64,000 nt of DNA from Zhengitettix transpicula. Taxonomy: Eukaryota; Arthropoda; Insecta; Orthoptera; Tetrigidae. This document shows positions 1-12,228 of this stretch, piece after piece (the first letter of the stretch is position 1; each line of letters starts with the position of its first letter). The stretch is from positions 87,214,032 through 87,278,031 of the forward strand of contig CM073591.1 of assembly GCA_037074705.1 (NCBI GenBank). The letters are read 5' to 3'. Position numbers and translations under genes: made by a program. Under the pieces are notes generated by a model. That model worked only from the letters and a program-made list of their open reading frames with translations. It was not told the origin of the DNA and did no database searches.

Positions 1-932
1 AATGCACATGTCAATATCCCGCGTTAATATTAATTAATTTACTTTGTAATAAACAACAATTAATCGAAACTTAAGAATGTTTGGCAAATAAGTTATGATT
101 TAATCATCCCTTAAATTTCACGGAAAAAGTTGAAATGCTCAATAATGAGCAATGATCGTATGAAAGTGGGATTTGTTAATCGGATTTGAAAGCGATCGTT
201 GTTTTAGGCTTTGTGTGTAAAATAGCTTGCATGTTCTATTGTAGTAGTGTATGTTACCCTTTGAAAAAGCTAAACTATTTATTTTCACTGAGTGATGCTG
301 TAGTATACAATATTTTTACGCTGGAAAGTAAATATCCTTATTTTTTAAAGACATTCGAACGTCTCCATTTTTATTCTTGTGTATTTTGTGCTGGTAGTAT
401 CTTAAACAGAACATATGTACTAGGATGAAACACTGCATGAATTTTTGAAAATAGCGTCAGCGAACGAAGGAACAAATGTTTTCAATCAGAAATTTAGTAA
501 GATCGTGAATGTTGCTCCCCGTTAAAAATCAATTTGCTTCCAGACTACACTGAAGTTTCATAAAATTATTGACTGTTCGCAGACAGAAGAATGTTAAAAT
601 ATTATTTCTACGCTGTAAAGAAAAGTCTTTTCGCATATGACGTTAGTTTCTGCTTTTGAGTACGTCACTTGGATTCTGCGGTTGTGTAGTACTCACGGCT
701 CATACGTTTTTAATCATCTAACGAAAGGAACAATGATTCCAGAAACATTCTGTGGAATTTATATTATCACTTCATATTTTATGGTCTTTTTTGTTATTCT
801 ACCGAATTAGTATATTTTTGACGCAGATGTATTATATTTTAGTTTTAGTTTCAGATTCAGTTTCCTCCTATTTTGCAATCTTACTCAAAGTTACGATATG
901 ATTGTGATTGTAATATAATTACAGTATATTCA
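1..932. other. Unassigned AT-rich sequence
   Basis: No gene, repeat family or regulatory element recognised. The 80-codon open frame at 186-428 has no recognisable domain and starts on a non-ATG codon. Confidence 0.5.
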
Positions 933-1051
933 ATTGGCTACCTTCCTCTACCCTTCTGCTTCCCCCTTTCAAATCCCTTCCTATGCTATTAAAGGGGAGT
1001 TGCCCAACGTGCATTACCCTCATGTAGCCTGTTGCCCTAAAAAAAAAAAAA
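933..1051 (+). mobile_element. Family A retroposon, 3' fragment with poly(A)
   Basis: Matches the last ~115 bp of the full copy just downstream: TTGGCTACCTTCCTCTACCC, then CTATTAAAGGGGAGTTGCC, then CATGTAGCCTGTTGCCC and a run of 13 A. The full copy has inserted into the A-run and flank of this older fragment, as shown by the duplication of A7CTTATAT. Confidence 0.85.
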
Positions 1052-1058
1052 CTTATAT

Positions 1059-1585
1059 GGCTTGGCCAAGCCTGCGAGAGGATTCTCTCGCAGGTGAACC
1101 TTCCCAGAGAGCTCTGGAGGAGGCTACCTTTGGGGATGCCTTCACATCTCTCTGGTTTTTGAACTAAGGTTCCCATATGCCGAGGCACCTCGACCTGTTT
1201 TGAGAGGTGTATGTTCCGGGGTCGCAGACCTTGGGAATACGGTAATTCTTATTGGAATAGTCGGCCAGCTGCCTCCTAAAATGGCCAAGGCATGGCGAGG
1301 AGTAAGCTGCGACCCGACAGCAAACCCCTCTCCCGCCATTGGAAGGGCGTGGGACAAGTACCAAATGCCCGACCTACCAGATGCAGGTTTTTCTAGGGTT
1401 TTCACTGCATTAGTTTCAGGCGAATGCCAGGTAGGATCCTTAAATTATACTCAGGGGGCCCTAGTTAACCCTTGGCTACCTTCTTCTACCCTTCCGCATC
1501 CCACCTTTCAAATATCTTCCTATGCTATTAAAGGGGAGTTGCCACCATGAGGATTACCCTCATGTAGCCTGTTATCTGAAAAAAA
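1059..1585 (+). mobile_element. Family A retroposon, full-length copy with 14 bp TSD
   Basis: A GC-rich unit of about 520 bp ending in a short poly(A). It is flanked by a perfect 14 bp direct repeat (seven A then CTTATAT) at 1045-1058 and 1579-1592, which is the signature of LINE-type target-primed insertion. Its 5' end holds a perfect 10 bp hairpin at 1071-1094 (CCTGCGAGAG / CTCTCGCAGG, loop GATT). The body shares with other copies GAACTAAGGTT, GAGGTGTATGTTCCGGGGTC, TCGGCCAGCTGCCTCC and CCCGCCATTGGAAGGGCG. A 116-codon open frame (1200-1550) exists, but copies elsewhere break it. No A/B-box promoter is visible. Confidence 0.9.
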
Positions 1586-1726
1586 CTTATATTTATTTTG
1601 TCCCACCACTAAAATACAATATGAATTTATTAAGGACTGTATACAAAATAGGAAATGGTTTAGTTGAGATGTGAAATTAGTCATTCAGTAAAAGAAATAT
1701 AAAAATTTCTCCTAATATTTTTATCG

Positions 1727-1728
<2 letters not shown>

Positions 1729-1762
<34 letters not shown>
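1729..1762. repeat. (TA)n microsatellite
   Basis: About 17 uninterrupted AT dinucleotides following ATCGCA. Unlike most (TA)n tracts in this window it has no TTGTAA or TTACAA junction; it ends with TATTAACAATTA. Confidence 0.95.
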
Positions 1763-1765
<3 letters not shown>

Positions 1766-3847
1766 CAATTAAATAACTATATTTTTGGCTTTAAGAATGT
1801 GAGCTGTTTCACTTTGACGTCACAAAGACGCTAGATTCACGTGATTTAGTACTATATTTGCCTACTAGGAATTCTAATTAAGGTCGAGTATGGATGTTAT
1901 ATTTAATAATAAATAATAATACACTTATTAACATTTCGCACATGGCGCATTTAAATTCAGTTTAGGCGCCAGTAGATTATAGTTACATTTTAAAATTATT
2001 CATAATAATTTTACTGCATATTTCATACATAAATAATGATGTTCTGTACTATTGAAGGTGTGGTAGCTCTATGATCGTTTTCAAGGTTATGTAAATGTAT
2101 CGTACTTCAAGACAAGATTCATGACGACATGAAACCTGTGGCCAATTAAACAAATTCAAATATTTATATGACACTCTCCTCAGTCATTCAGCCGAAACCA
2201 TCCACATCTAAAACGTCGCAGATACATCGTTCACGTTCTCCATTCAATTTATCACCACATTTATGTAAGCAAGTTTCCACGAATCTCCACTATGAATAAT
2301 ATGTCAATTATAATTTTTTTGTAATGTAAAGCCATGCAGATATTTCTATTTAATTGTTTAATACCATCGTCTTACTGAAGTCTAAATTATTGTATTATTT
2401 GAATGATTCATTCTATAGTACAGAGATGTTCTTCGGATATCTGGCACTATATCTATCTCAACTTCCCAACTTCGCCTTCCACAAGAGTAACTTTCCTTTG
2501 GGGTTAAGAAAGCCTTCGTGCAAGCACAACTTCCCTACACTCTCTCCTCTTCTCAGTCTTCCTCTATATAATAGGGTAATCCGCACGCGTGCTTTCCTTC
2601 TCCATTTTATGCTATATGTTATTTAAAAAATAGTGAAGTAAATTCTACATTCTGTCCTATAAGTTAAGACGATAAATGTTAGAATATTGTCATTTATAAT
2701 AAACAGGTATGATCTGACGTCTATAGTTATCTAATGAAAGGTTAACATCGTAAATCTGTCAGGAAAATGCTATATCTTCTTTAATGTGGTATTAGGGCTA
2801 CGTAAACTTTATCTCACTTGAAAGTAATTTATTACCAGGCACACGTAAATTTTATTAAACTTTATGTACAAACTTCGATATTATTTATGGCTGGTTGTGA
2901 GTGAGTGTGCATCAGAAAAAGGGGTGCATTTACACTGAAACACAAACAGCTATTATTATCTTTATAATCGCGTTAACATAAAAGTTATTGGCGACTTTCC
3001 ATACCTACTACATGAAATTATTACAATTAATTCATATTACCTATACATTTTATTCTTAGTCTCAGATTAATTGTCTATTTATATTAGATCTTGAATACCG
3101 GTTTCCTTACTAAACTTTAGCAGTGTTATTTCTTGCCGCTGCGGAAGTACATATCTCCCTTCTCGTGTATTTCTGAATTGTGGCACTTCTAGTCCTGTCA
3201 TGCTTTGGACAGTCGTAGAGGATATGCTTGATCGTCACATGTAGGTTGCGGTGATTTAGAGAATAGATAGGAGTACGTGAGGTTTGAATGGAGGATACTG
3301 TTCGTGGGAAAATTCAGAGAGAAGGACGTGACGCGGTCACTATCAAAATTTACGGACGACGATAGTAGGCCATTGGGCGAGCAAAATGATGCCATTGGAC
3401 ACGCTCAGAATGGGATCTAAAAATGAACACCTACAAAAAGAAAAATATGCGGGGACATCGTTTGAGCGAGAGGAGAGTACAGTCACCTACAACCAAGGGG
3501 CAGCCGTTTAGGTTGAAGTAGCGATGTTTATTCTTCAAAGCTACTCTTTTCAATAGTATTGAAATATCTTCATGCTATTCACGTGAATCAGCTGAGTTCA
3601 GTTGACGTGGATGAATTGTTAAAAGGGTGAATGATTAAACGACAGAGTTTTGAGTTTGTTTCTCCTGATAACTGATCAACTGCAACACTGACACCCTTGC
3701 TGATCTCCAGATACGATCACAAGGTGTAGCTGAAAGGTAAGTGAAGGAGCTGAATATAATGTATTATTTGCCAGTTTGCCTTGTTATTATTATGGATTTG
3801 TAGGTAGTCTTCAACCAATCCTCTAAAATTTCGGGACATAAATAGAC
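1763..3847. other. Unassigned AT-rich sequence
   Basis: No gene or named repeat recognised. The somewhat GC-richer patch at about 3120-3520 has an open frame on the - strand (3198-3395) without a recognisable domain. Confidence 0.45.
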
Positions 3848-3890
3848 CTGAAGAAAACATTCTCGGGTTTCTAACCATGTTAAATATTTA
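3848..3890 (+). ncRNA. Degenerate hammerhead-like core (Penelope-type end?)
   Basis: CTGAAGA at 3848-3854 matches the hammerhead CUGANGA box. A short imperfect stem follows (AAAAC / GGTTT, 3855-3870), but GAAAC is replaced by CTAAC. The arms ATAAATA and TATTTAT flank the core and could pair. It is AT-rich, so chance pairing is likely. I include it because three better matches occur in this window. Confidence 0.2.
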
Positions 3891-4553
3891 TTATTATATA
3901 TCGTTTGTATTGTATGTTTTTATCGCCGTATGGTAAATACTTGGGATAAAGTCAACAGCTATTTGATGTTTTAAGTCGTTCCTGGCTACTATCTTGTCTT
4001 GATTGGTCGGTTCACATCTGTGTGAAGCATATCTTGCAGCTGAATAGTTGTTGTGACATGTTGTAGAACCATCCGTGGGGGACTTACTACCTAACTCCAC
4101 AGTAGTTAGTCTCGGGTAAGAATCCTTACAAGGGGTAGGTACAGTTATCACATGCTGTATATAGGCGAAATTTGGATTTGCATATATAGTGAAGTATAAA
4201 CATTATCGCCATAAAACTTTATTTACAACTTTTTATAGCTTTATCTTTTAATTAAACTATATTTTTATGATCCATAGTTTATTTACAATGTTATAAATTA
4301 AATAAATCTTATAAAAATATTTTATTTTACTTTTTCCCTCAATTTGTAACTAAAACTACTTCACTATTTTTTTTAGAAAAATAAAAGTCAGTGTTCTGAG
4401 TATAACAGTATCCTAGAATATTTATGTTATATATGGTTCCCGAGTCTGTTTATTAGAACATATATTTAGGAAACAAAAACCAATAATTTTTTAGAAATAA
4501 AAAAATTAATACATTGAAAAAATTTTATACTGCATTATTTATTTTAGTGTATG

Positions 4554-4554
<1 letters not shown>

Positions 4555-4603
<49 letters not shown>
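4555..4603. repeat. (TA)n microsatellite
   Basis: About 24 TA repeats. Preceded by GTGTATGT and followed by CCTGCAG, without the TTGTAA junction seen at other tracts. Confidence 0.95.
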
Positions 4604-4605
<2 letters not shown>

Positions 4606-5854
4606 TGCAGATATTTCCTGAAAGTTAGAAACAAATCCAAATATTAGTTCAAGAGTTATTTGGGAAACAGTTTCCAAAATTCACATTTTGAGAAAATCAA
4701 CAATCATTATTCTGCAGCTTAAAATCCACTCCATAAATTAGAACTGTCCCGATACATAAGTTATTCCTTTTAATTCTTTATTATTATTTTCAGACTCCAA
4801 TCCAAGCCTTCTCCTGGTCTTTGTGTGAGTCGCAATAAGTCTTCAGTTTTGAATAATTTTACCATATTTAATACTATTGGTATCTCCAGCCTTTATAATA
4901 CATTTATTCTGCCAAATAAATTAATTTTCATTGTTCTTTATGCATTATGCATGTTCCAGTGTGTATTTTTTATGTTTCCAAAAATGACATGACTTGAATG
5001 ATGTAGAAAATTCCTCTACATCAGAAACTTTCCCAGCTTTTACTCCTATAACAGCTGTCACTCCAAGTAATCGATAATTGATAAATCGAAATCGCAATTA
5101 ATTTGAAAGACATTAGTATTGAACAGTAATAGTCGTGACAAGTTGGCAGCTCGTGAATATCAGCAATGCATCAGTAAATGTTTATCTGTATAACTCGGTA
5201 ACTAAAAGATCAATTCACTTGGAAAAATCACCAACAACTAATTAAAACTATAAAGAATTTAATAGCACAATAAAACAAAAATGAATTTTTTGAACTCGGG
5301 GCTTTGTCTTAACTGAACTCGGCACTCGACTGGGTGAAATCTGGTCTGCGTACGAGTTAACAAGAAATATATTAAATGTGTTCTGATAATTTATCGGCCG
5401 TACTTTCACGACCGAACCACAAGACCCATCGTATCCGAAAGATCTAAATAATAAACCCACAAAACGAACCTGAGATAGATAACAGTTACAATTCAATTGA
5501 AATTTAAAGATAGATTGTGAAACAGTATTTTCCTTGTGTTAATTGTAAATTGTGGAAACAAATTGTTAAGTACATTTTAAAGTAACACAATTTGCGGCCC
5601 ATTTTCAGATTTTTTTAACATCTTATATTATTAATTTTACACTTTAGTCTTATAAGTTGTTCAGTGTTACTATAACCACATTTGATAATGACACTGTAGA
5701 CACAGTAACATAAAAATCACGATTAAATTTGAAGTAAATGCACTCGCAATACGAGTAACCTTAAATAAATAAGAGTTCTTGACGGTGTCATATATTCTGT
5801 GTGTTAGTTTCCCTGGAATTCTGTTTACTTACGTTAGAGCACGAGACAGTTAAT

Positions 5855-5909
5855 TAAAAATCTGCGCCGTTCCCTTGTGTAGCTCCAAAGGTTAAGTAAG
5901 TTACTGATT
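5855..5909 (+). repeat. Dispersed direct repeat, copy 1
   Basis: About 50 bp nearly identical to 7684-7735: AAATCTGCGCCGTTC, then CTTGTGTAGCT, CAAAGGTTAAG and AAGTTACTG, with about three differences. Sequence outside the shared block is unrelated. It is probably the conserved part of an interspersed repeat of unknown type. Confidence 0.7.
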
Positions 5910-6813
5910 AAATTCGGAATGAAGTCGTTAAATAAAAATTTATATATGAAAATTTAAGAGCTCAAAATGAAATTTAGTTTACACTAGCTTTGTTCCCAAA
6001 TATAATATACGCCGTCTAAATTACTGATTTTGTGATTTCATGCACTTCCATAACCAACATAAGACGATCGTCTATATAATAAAAAAGGAAGTATATTTGT
6101 ATGCATCTATTTACGTTAATTCGTGTACAAATTTTAAAGCGTGCACAGATTGCAAAAAAAATCATTGGCATATATATTCTTAAAAAAAAAGGTAAACGGT
6201 ACTGTGGGAGCAAATAAGCCCTATCTTAAATGTGGAAAGAATTATAATTCAAAAACGTGATAACTTGGACTTAAAAAATATTACTGCGCACCAAGAGCAT
6301 ATGACATCACGTGAGAGAGAGGCGTTACTACGCGACGAACAAAGGAAATAGTTCATTTTATCGTAATGAAAAAAATCAGAAATATTTTCATTGAATAATT
6401 TGTATAATTTTATCTAGAGATACTCCATCAAATGATAATGAAAATTAATACGAAATACTTTCCAATCCTTGCGGAAAATGTAAGGTGATTTTCGTGACTC
6501 CAATATGGCGACCATTTTGTTCAAATTGTGAATCTAACTAACAATTTCATAAGTTTAATCTTTCGTAATAGCTGAAGACTGAGGAACAATTATATCCTTC
6601 AATACTCAAGAAGTATATTTAAGAAGAAATTCGGAGGTGAGTTTTGTGGGAATTGATACAATCAAATTCAATGTATTTTATAGCTGTTGAATTAATACTC
6701 TATCGGTCGAAAATACGGAACTTGGAACATTTAGATTTAGGTTAAATCACTTCTTGACTAAAGATTAATATAGAATAAAATACTTTTTCGGGTTTTTATA
6801 AATAAGTACACAA

Positions 6814-6837
6814 GAACGCCGGGCAGCCAGCTAGTTT
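6814..6837 (-). repeat. TE terminal motif AGCTGG(G/C)TGCCCGGCGTT
   Basis: Read on the - strand it gives AAACTAGCTGGCTGCCCGGC followed by GTT. This closely matches 49958-49980 (+) and, more shortly, 36125-36139 (-). The recurrence suggests the edge of one interspersed family. The adjoining unit cannot be delimited. Confidence 0.5.
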
Positions 6838-7683
6838 ACAAATAAACTACTATTAAAATAAAAATAAACTGAGGTTTACTGTTATAAATATGAAACGTGA
6901 CATTTCCTTTATAATGTTAATCTTGGCTTTATAGTCGTGAATTGAATGAAATTTGCCGCAAAATCAAAGAAAATGTGGGTGTCCATAACCTCACGTAAAA
7001 GTCGATCGGAACGATTTATACGATGCTGCTCTCCGCCGTTCCTTCTTGTCTCCAACACTAAATCTGTTTTTCCCCTCTCCTTCGTCTGAGAAAATCTACC
7101 ACTTTGTCCTTGGTTATCTCAAAGTTTGACCACGTACGTTTATATTCGATGCTTTGACAGTGATTGCAATACAAGAACCTCTTTCATATATTTTATTTTC
7201 CTCTAAAGGGAACGTTTCATGTCATGTGTGGCCAGGTTATTCATGCACATTTTATTTCACTGCAGAAATTTATGCAAGAACTGCAATAACTTACATCAGA
7301 TTTCGGAATATGTGCACAAGCTCTGAGCCCCAACTATTTATTGCTCTAAGATATCACTTGAATTGTCGTCGAAACTTCCTGCATTTTCACATCAACCGCT
7401 CCGAGTTCTCTGGACTCTTCCCCCGAACCGTAATATATATTCTATTTTGCAAAAAAATATATTTTCCGTCAAATTATATACAAATTTCACTACTTTGCGC
7501 GTTACGCTTGGCACAACTGCTGTACGATGAATTAATTACACGAGAGGATGTTTTTACAAACTAATGAATAACATTGAAGCCTTATTAATTTCAATTTTGG
7601 GGGGGGCTTTGTAAATTCTTAAAAGATTAAGTGAGAATTGATTTAACAATTTAAAATCCCTTTGTAAATTAGTGTATTAGTGT

Positions 7684-7735
7684 AAAAATCTGCGCCGTTC
7701 TCTTGTGTAGCTGCAAAGGTTAAGCAAGTTACTGC
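7684..7735 (+). repeat. Dispersed direct repeat, copy 2
   Basis: Second copy of the segment at 5855-5909, same orientation, about 1.8 kb away. No ends or target-site duplication can be defined. Confidence 0.7.
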
Positions 7736-9869
7736 TTACAAATTCTGTGATAGTGAACATTTAGTTTTTTGAGTGATTACGTACGGAGCTCGAATAATTA
7801 TGTGAAACATGAAGAGAATTGTGATTAATTCAGATATATACAGAACATAACGTTGTTGCAGTCACTTCTTGAAGAATGAAATGGGTTTCTGTCTCGGCAG
7901 GGGATGTTAGCTGAACACTGATATATTGTTCGGGGCTCCATACTGCACTTGCCGCCCATTATCTGGAGTTAGGGTCATGAATTGTTCATGATGAACCAAC
8001 TCTAACATACACACCGGATAGTCACGTTTTCTGTTCTTCTGCCAACGAGCGCCAAACCTTACTTCCCAAACAATATCAGGTTATTGAAAATCATTATGTT
8101 TCTGTCTCAATATATTAATCGTTTTAAATAGAAGTTGATGCCATCAATTGAGAAAAAATCCGTTGCTTTAGAGTAGTGATTGCTAAAAATTATTTAAGAA
8201 TTTTATAATGATAAAAAGTCAAAATTCATTCAATTTTTTTTGGATCGGTTTCGTAAGAAAACTCTATTTTTACATTCCTTTACATAATTCCTTGAAACTT
8301 TGAACCACTTACTTATAATATTAATCCCCACAATATACACCTTCACAAATTTTACATCTATTTTTAACATTTCCATAATTCTCTTCTCCATGTATATTGG
8401 AATAATGAATTCACAATTGCCACGCAACATTAATATTCACAAATTGAAATTTCACCAATGTGCCTCGTGTATCCCAATATTATTATCATATTTCAAATTT
8501 AACAAGACTGGAATGTATCCACAATTTATTATTCATTTTTGATCCATTTCAATCTTGAAAAATATTAGTTATTATGAACTTTATTTCCGATGTTTCATAA
8601 GAATAAAAGTGTTGGTATTTTCTGATCGTTTCTCTGTTTATTTATATAGAAATGACTCAAGGTTAGTGAGCGCGAGTGCAGAACTTACAGTGAAGCGCAA
8701 TAAAATCCAGAGACAACAGAAATACTTTACAAAAATAAAATAAATAAGAACGTGGTAATGAAAATATGAAAACACTTGTGCAGAAGAGGACAGAATAGTA
8801 ACCCACAGTGAATCAGTGACGAGGCCGGCGATAGGAAATGCACACACTAAAAATAGTATAGTGTAATTACGAAACATATAATTAACTACGATGTGTACAA
8901 GCGTTATACTGTGAAAATATATTGGAAAATTAGAGTCAACGGCCGTTTATACAGTTACTTTAAAGTCCTGTGAAATTTGATTATAATTATGTCAAATTCG
9001 CTATATTAAATCCTATACAAAATAATTAATGCTCATTAAAATTATTTATGCAGTTAACTAATTACTCGTTACAATAAATGTTACATATAAATAAATAAAT
9101 ATATATATATATTTAACTCCTCCAAAGCCTTTAAGGAAATTAGAGGGTCTCGAAGGTCGTAGTTTGCTTGAAAACTGAATTGATCATACAATTTGTCAGT
9201 ATATAAACTTCAAATCAAATCCAATTACAGCTCTAAAATATTACCTTTTATTAAATTATACAATTTCTTTTAATAATATTTACGTAATGCAATAGTAATT
9301 TGTTTTAATGGGGCGCCACCGTATTCTCTGTAATACGGAATATGTGGAATATCTTTCGAATAGTCGGTTTCCTCCCAAAGCCGAGAGACAACCAAGATTA
9401 TTTTCTGAAGTAAAACTTACCATCAGATGATATATCACGGCTTTACTAAACACAGAATTGCTTTAAAACTCAGCGATTACCTTAGTATATTAATTCTATT
9501 CAGTTTCCTTCTTCTTCCACTGCCCTCCAGGAAAAAATCCGAAAATATGATTAAAACACAAAATCAACTCAAACTACATTATGTACATAAAATAAGCATT
9601 ATAACCAATGACACTACTTTTAATGTTTATTGAAATAACTTAGTTTCAACGTTCATTAAACACCCATCACAATAAACAAGAAAATATATTAATATATTTA
9701 GACCCGATCGTCTTTATTAACTACACAATAGTTTTGACTTTTATTGTTTTAACGTGAGAATTGAATTTTACTACTCCAAAATTTGATAAAACTACATAGT
9801 TTAACTCAGAACACAGACAGATTACCTTCAGTTAGTCAATATTTTCCACGCAGCTGGAGTACAACAAAC

Positions 9870-10983
9870 TACGACAAGTCTGGTAAATTTTTATGAAAGA
9901 GCGGGAAACTTTTCTCTTTTGCGCCATTGTTGGTATCCATGATCCTTTCAAACATACTCCTAAAAGTTTTAAACATATGCCAGTCGTAGTTTATTGTTGG
10001 CAGCCTTATGTGTAGTCAGGCGGAGTCAACGAAAAAAAAAAAAATTTCGGGCTGTCGTTAAAAACTTTCAATTGAAGAGTTGGTCAGCTGCAACAAATCA
10101 AAACAGAATTGGATTAAGTTCATGCTGACTCTGCACCAGCATTGAAGACTATATTACTTCTGGATTAATGAGTTTGAACGACGTCGCAGAAGCACAAATG
10201 ACGAAACCCGCTCCGGCCGCCCAATTGAAGTCACCACTAACGAAAACATCGAAAAAGTTAACATCATAATGGAAGATGGCAGTCAAAAAGTGCGTGAAGT
10301 AGCAGATACTGTAAGATTCTAAACTTAATGAGTGCATTTAATCCTCTATGAAAAACTGACCAAGAAAAAACTTTGTGTGCGATGGCTGCCGCAACTGTTG
10401 ATATTGGACCAAAAACAAACTGTTTACGCGTAGCCCACAAGACTTTTTGCGCAGATTCGCAACCGTAGATGTAACTTGGATCCATCACTGCACCCCAGAG
10501 ACCAAAATGCAATCAAAACAATGGACAAAATCTGGTAATAGTGCATCGAAAAAAGGCGACACTGTTTTGCCAGTTGGATAGGTGATGATGGCCACTGTCT
10601 TTTGGAATTCTCTGGGAATAATGTTAAGAGATATCTCTGAAAAGGGCACAATGATAACTGGGCTCTATTATGCTGCTCTGTTGTATCTTTTGAAACGGGT
10701 GTTGATTGAGAAACGACCAAGATTGGCGCGTTATTTCACCGGGAAGATGCGCCAGCGCGCACAGCAGCAGTCTCAATGGCGGAAGTGTACGAGTTGGGAT
10801 TCGAATTGGTTTCTCATCCGCCCTATTCATCAAGCACCACGTGACTTCTTCTAGTTCCCGAAAATGAACATTTGGCTTGGTGGGAAGAAGTTGAATGATC
10901 GAGGTCGTGACGGAGTATTTTGCAGTTTTGCAAATCATATTTTTGTAATGGGTTGAAAAAATTAGTCTCCTTCCTTGGCTATA
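9870..10983 (+). mobile_element. Degenerate mariner-like DNA transposon
   Basis: The segment encloses a broken mariner transposase. Its ends look like degraded terminal inverted repeats: the left end starts TACGACAAG then CTGGTAAATTTTTAT, and the right end, complemented, reads TATAGCCAAGGAAGGAGACT then AATTTTTTC. Both edges have TA, the mariner target. Length of about 1.1 kb is close to the usual 1.3 kb. Multiple frameshifts show it is inactive. The ends are less certain than the coding remnant. Confidence 0.7.
10040..10960 (+). pseudogene. Mariner transposase pseudogene
   Basis: Transposase remnant split over several frames. Near the start, FRAVVKNF and ADSAPA match the helix-turn-helix region. 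At about 10171-10325 one frame gives a typical linker with TNDETRSGRPIEVTT. At about 10455-10545 is ATVDVTWIHHCTPETK, where the first catalytic Asp is kept but DET is now DVT. At about 10588 is MATVFWNS, with the second catalytic Asp changed to Asn, and then a frame of about 60 codons with KGTMITGLYYAALL. At about 10733 is FHREDAPARTAAVSMAEVYE, still showing the third Asp in shifted frame, then HPPYS. With at least three frameshifts and one catalytic residue lost it cannot make active enzyme. Confidence 0.88.
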
Positions 10984-11533
10984 CACATGGCCCAGCGAGT
11001 TTCCATGTTTAGAAATAAAGTAAGTTTTCTAAAAAAAAAACATTTTTAATAATTTATAACAGACTTATCAAACAAACAACCTTCGAACAATTAATCCGAC
11101 AGGCCTCCGAAATTCATAGTTTCGTTTCGGTATGAACCCTATCGACTCTGCTGGGCTCCGCGTTGAGGAAGATCAAAATTTCTGCGTGTGATACACCGTA
11201 GTCCCAAACAAATATGCTATCCTGTGAGCTCTAAACATAGCATATATTGCTTTATTTAATTAAGAAGTTTGAATAAAAAATTTTATCCACAATTTTGGAA
11301 CTTTATCAGGTAATTCGGTTATAATATAGTTTTGAATGAATTAGTATATAAATATGCAGGCTTCATCCAATGACGGTTGTAGCCGAAATGGCGTATCTCG
11401 CTATTTTGACAAAGAAACACCATTTATTGATTTTAATTTTAATTTTCTCTTTTGTTATATTAATATAATTAAAATATTAAAAAACTAAAATAAAGTGAAA
11501 ATTTACAAAATTGATCGGGGCGTTACAGTATAC
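10984..11533. other. Unassigned AT-rich sequence
   Basis: No gene recognised. It ends with GTTACAGTATACATATATA, a variant of the TTACAA-(TA)n junction described elsewhere. Confidence 0.4.
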
Positions 11534-11555
11534 ATATATATATATATATATATAG
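11534..11555. repeat. (TA)n microsatellite with TTACA-type left junction
   Basis: About ten TA units, preceded by GTTACAGTATACA and followed by GTGAACAAC. The right flank TATATAGTGA is shared with the tract at 42063-42078. Confidence 0.85.
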
Positions 11556-12188
11556 TGAACAACATCGGTAAGTGGCCGCTCTTTGTCCGCGGGCCTAAAA
11601 AGAATTAATTAAACGTGCACGTGTGCTCGAGAGGCCCCAAGAAGCCGAGGGTACGCGTCCCTTTTTTGCATCATTTGGGGGGGGGGGCGGAGTAAGAATA
11701 TATACTCCGAACCCGGGTGAAAGTGGGCAGATAGACAGACAGAGAAGTGAGAGAGGACTGAAAGTGAAGTGAGAGAGGCGAGAGGGTGGAAAATTTGGCG
11801 AGCTGTAAGGAACAAAAGTTTAGAAGAGACCTTCATCGCGGGAGGCCGAAGAAGGAGATCGTGGGCTGCAACAAGACCAGTGATCCACTGCAAGTCAGCT
11901 GACGCCACAAGTTAAAGTAAGGATCACGATTAATGTAAAGTACCTTCAAAAGTTAAAGATTTATTTTACACATTACGGAACTAAGCTCTGTTTGTGAATA
12001 GAAACCAAGCCGCCCATATTACCTTGTAGAGAAGGAGGATTTCATAACCAAGCCGGAGATAATTATTGTTAATTTTTTGCAGACTATATGTATATCTGCT
12101 GGCGCCCAATCAATTACTTTTTAATGTATTTTATTTGTATTTTTATGTAATAAAGTTTTTATATATATAGTAATAAAGTCAAATCTTT

Positions 12189-12191
<3 letters not shown>
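11556..12191 (+). mobile_element. LTR-like or transcribed repeat block between two (TA)n tracts
   Basis: A 636 bp GC-richer block bounded by (TA)n on both sides. It contains a G11 run (11677-11687) and a strongly purine-biased stretch (11715-11800, GAGAGAG-type). It also has TGGCGCCCAAT at about 12100-12110, which resembles the primer-binding site of many LTR retroelements. Two AATAAAG polyadenylation-like signals lie close to the right end (about 12150 and 12172). The right border TTTACAA-(TA)n matches the junction of other tracts. No coding domain was found. It could be a solo LTR, a non-autonomous retroelement or an intergenic RNA; the TA tracts would be its edges. Weak assignment. Confidence 0.3.

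Positions 12192-12226
<35 letters not shown>
12192..12226. repeat. (TA)n microsatellite with TTACAA left junction
   Basis: About 17 TA units preceded by CTTTACAA. Confidence 0.95.

Positions 12227-12228
<2 letters not shown>

Larger units (their letters stand above)
4604..9869. other. Unassigned AT-rich sequence with scattered repeat fragments
   Basis: No host gene recognised. It contains the 51 bp duplicated segments at 5855 and 7684, a TE-end motif at 6814, a G8 run at 7599-7606 and a short (TA)n at 9100-9112. The 136-codon open frame at 7154-7564 shows no domain or codon bias and is not called. Confidence 0.45.

Noticed and set aside
1200..1550. 116-codon open frame as a host gene
   Set aside because: It lies wholly inside a TSD-bounded retroposon copy, and other copies break the frame.
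7154..7564. 136-codon open frame
   Set aside because: No recognisable domain, no second exon or conserved motif, and composition like the surrounding non-coding DNA.
10582..10986. 90- and 120-codon open frames on opposite strands
   Set aside because: The + frame is a piece of the broken mariner transposase; the - frame is its shadow.
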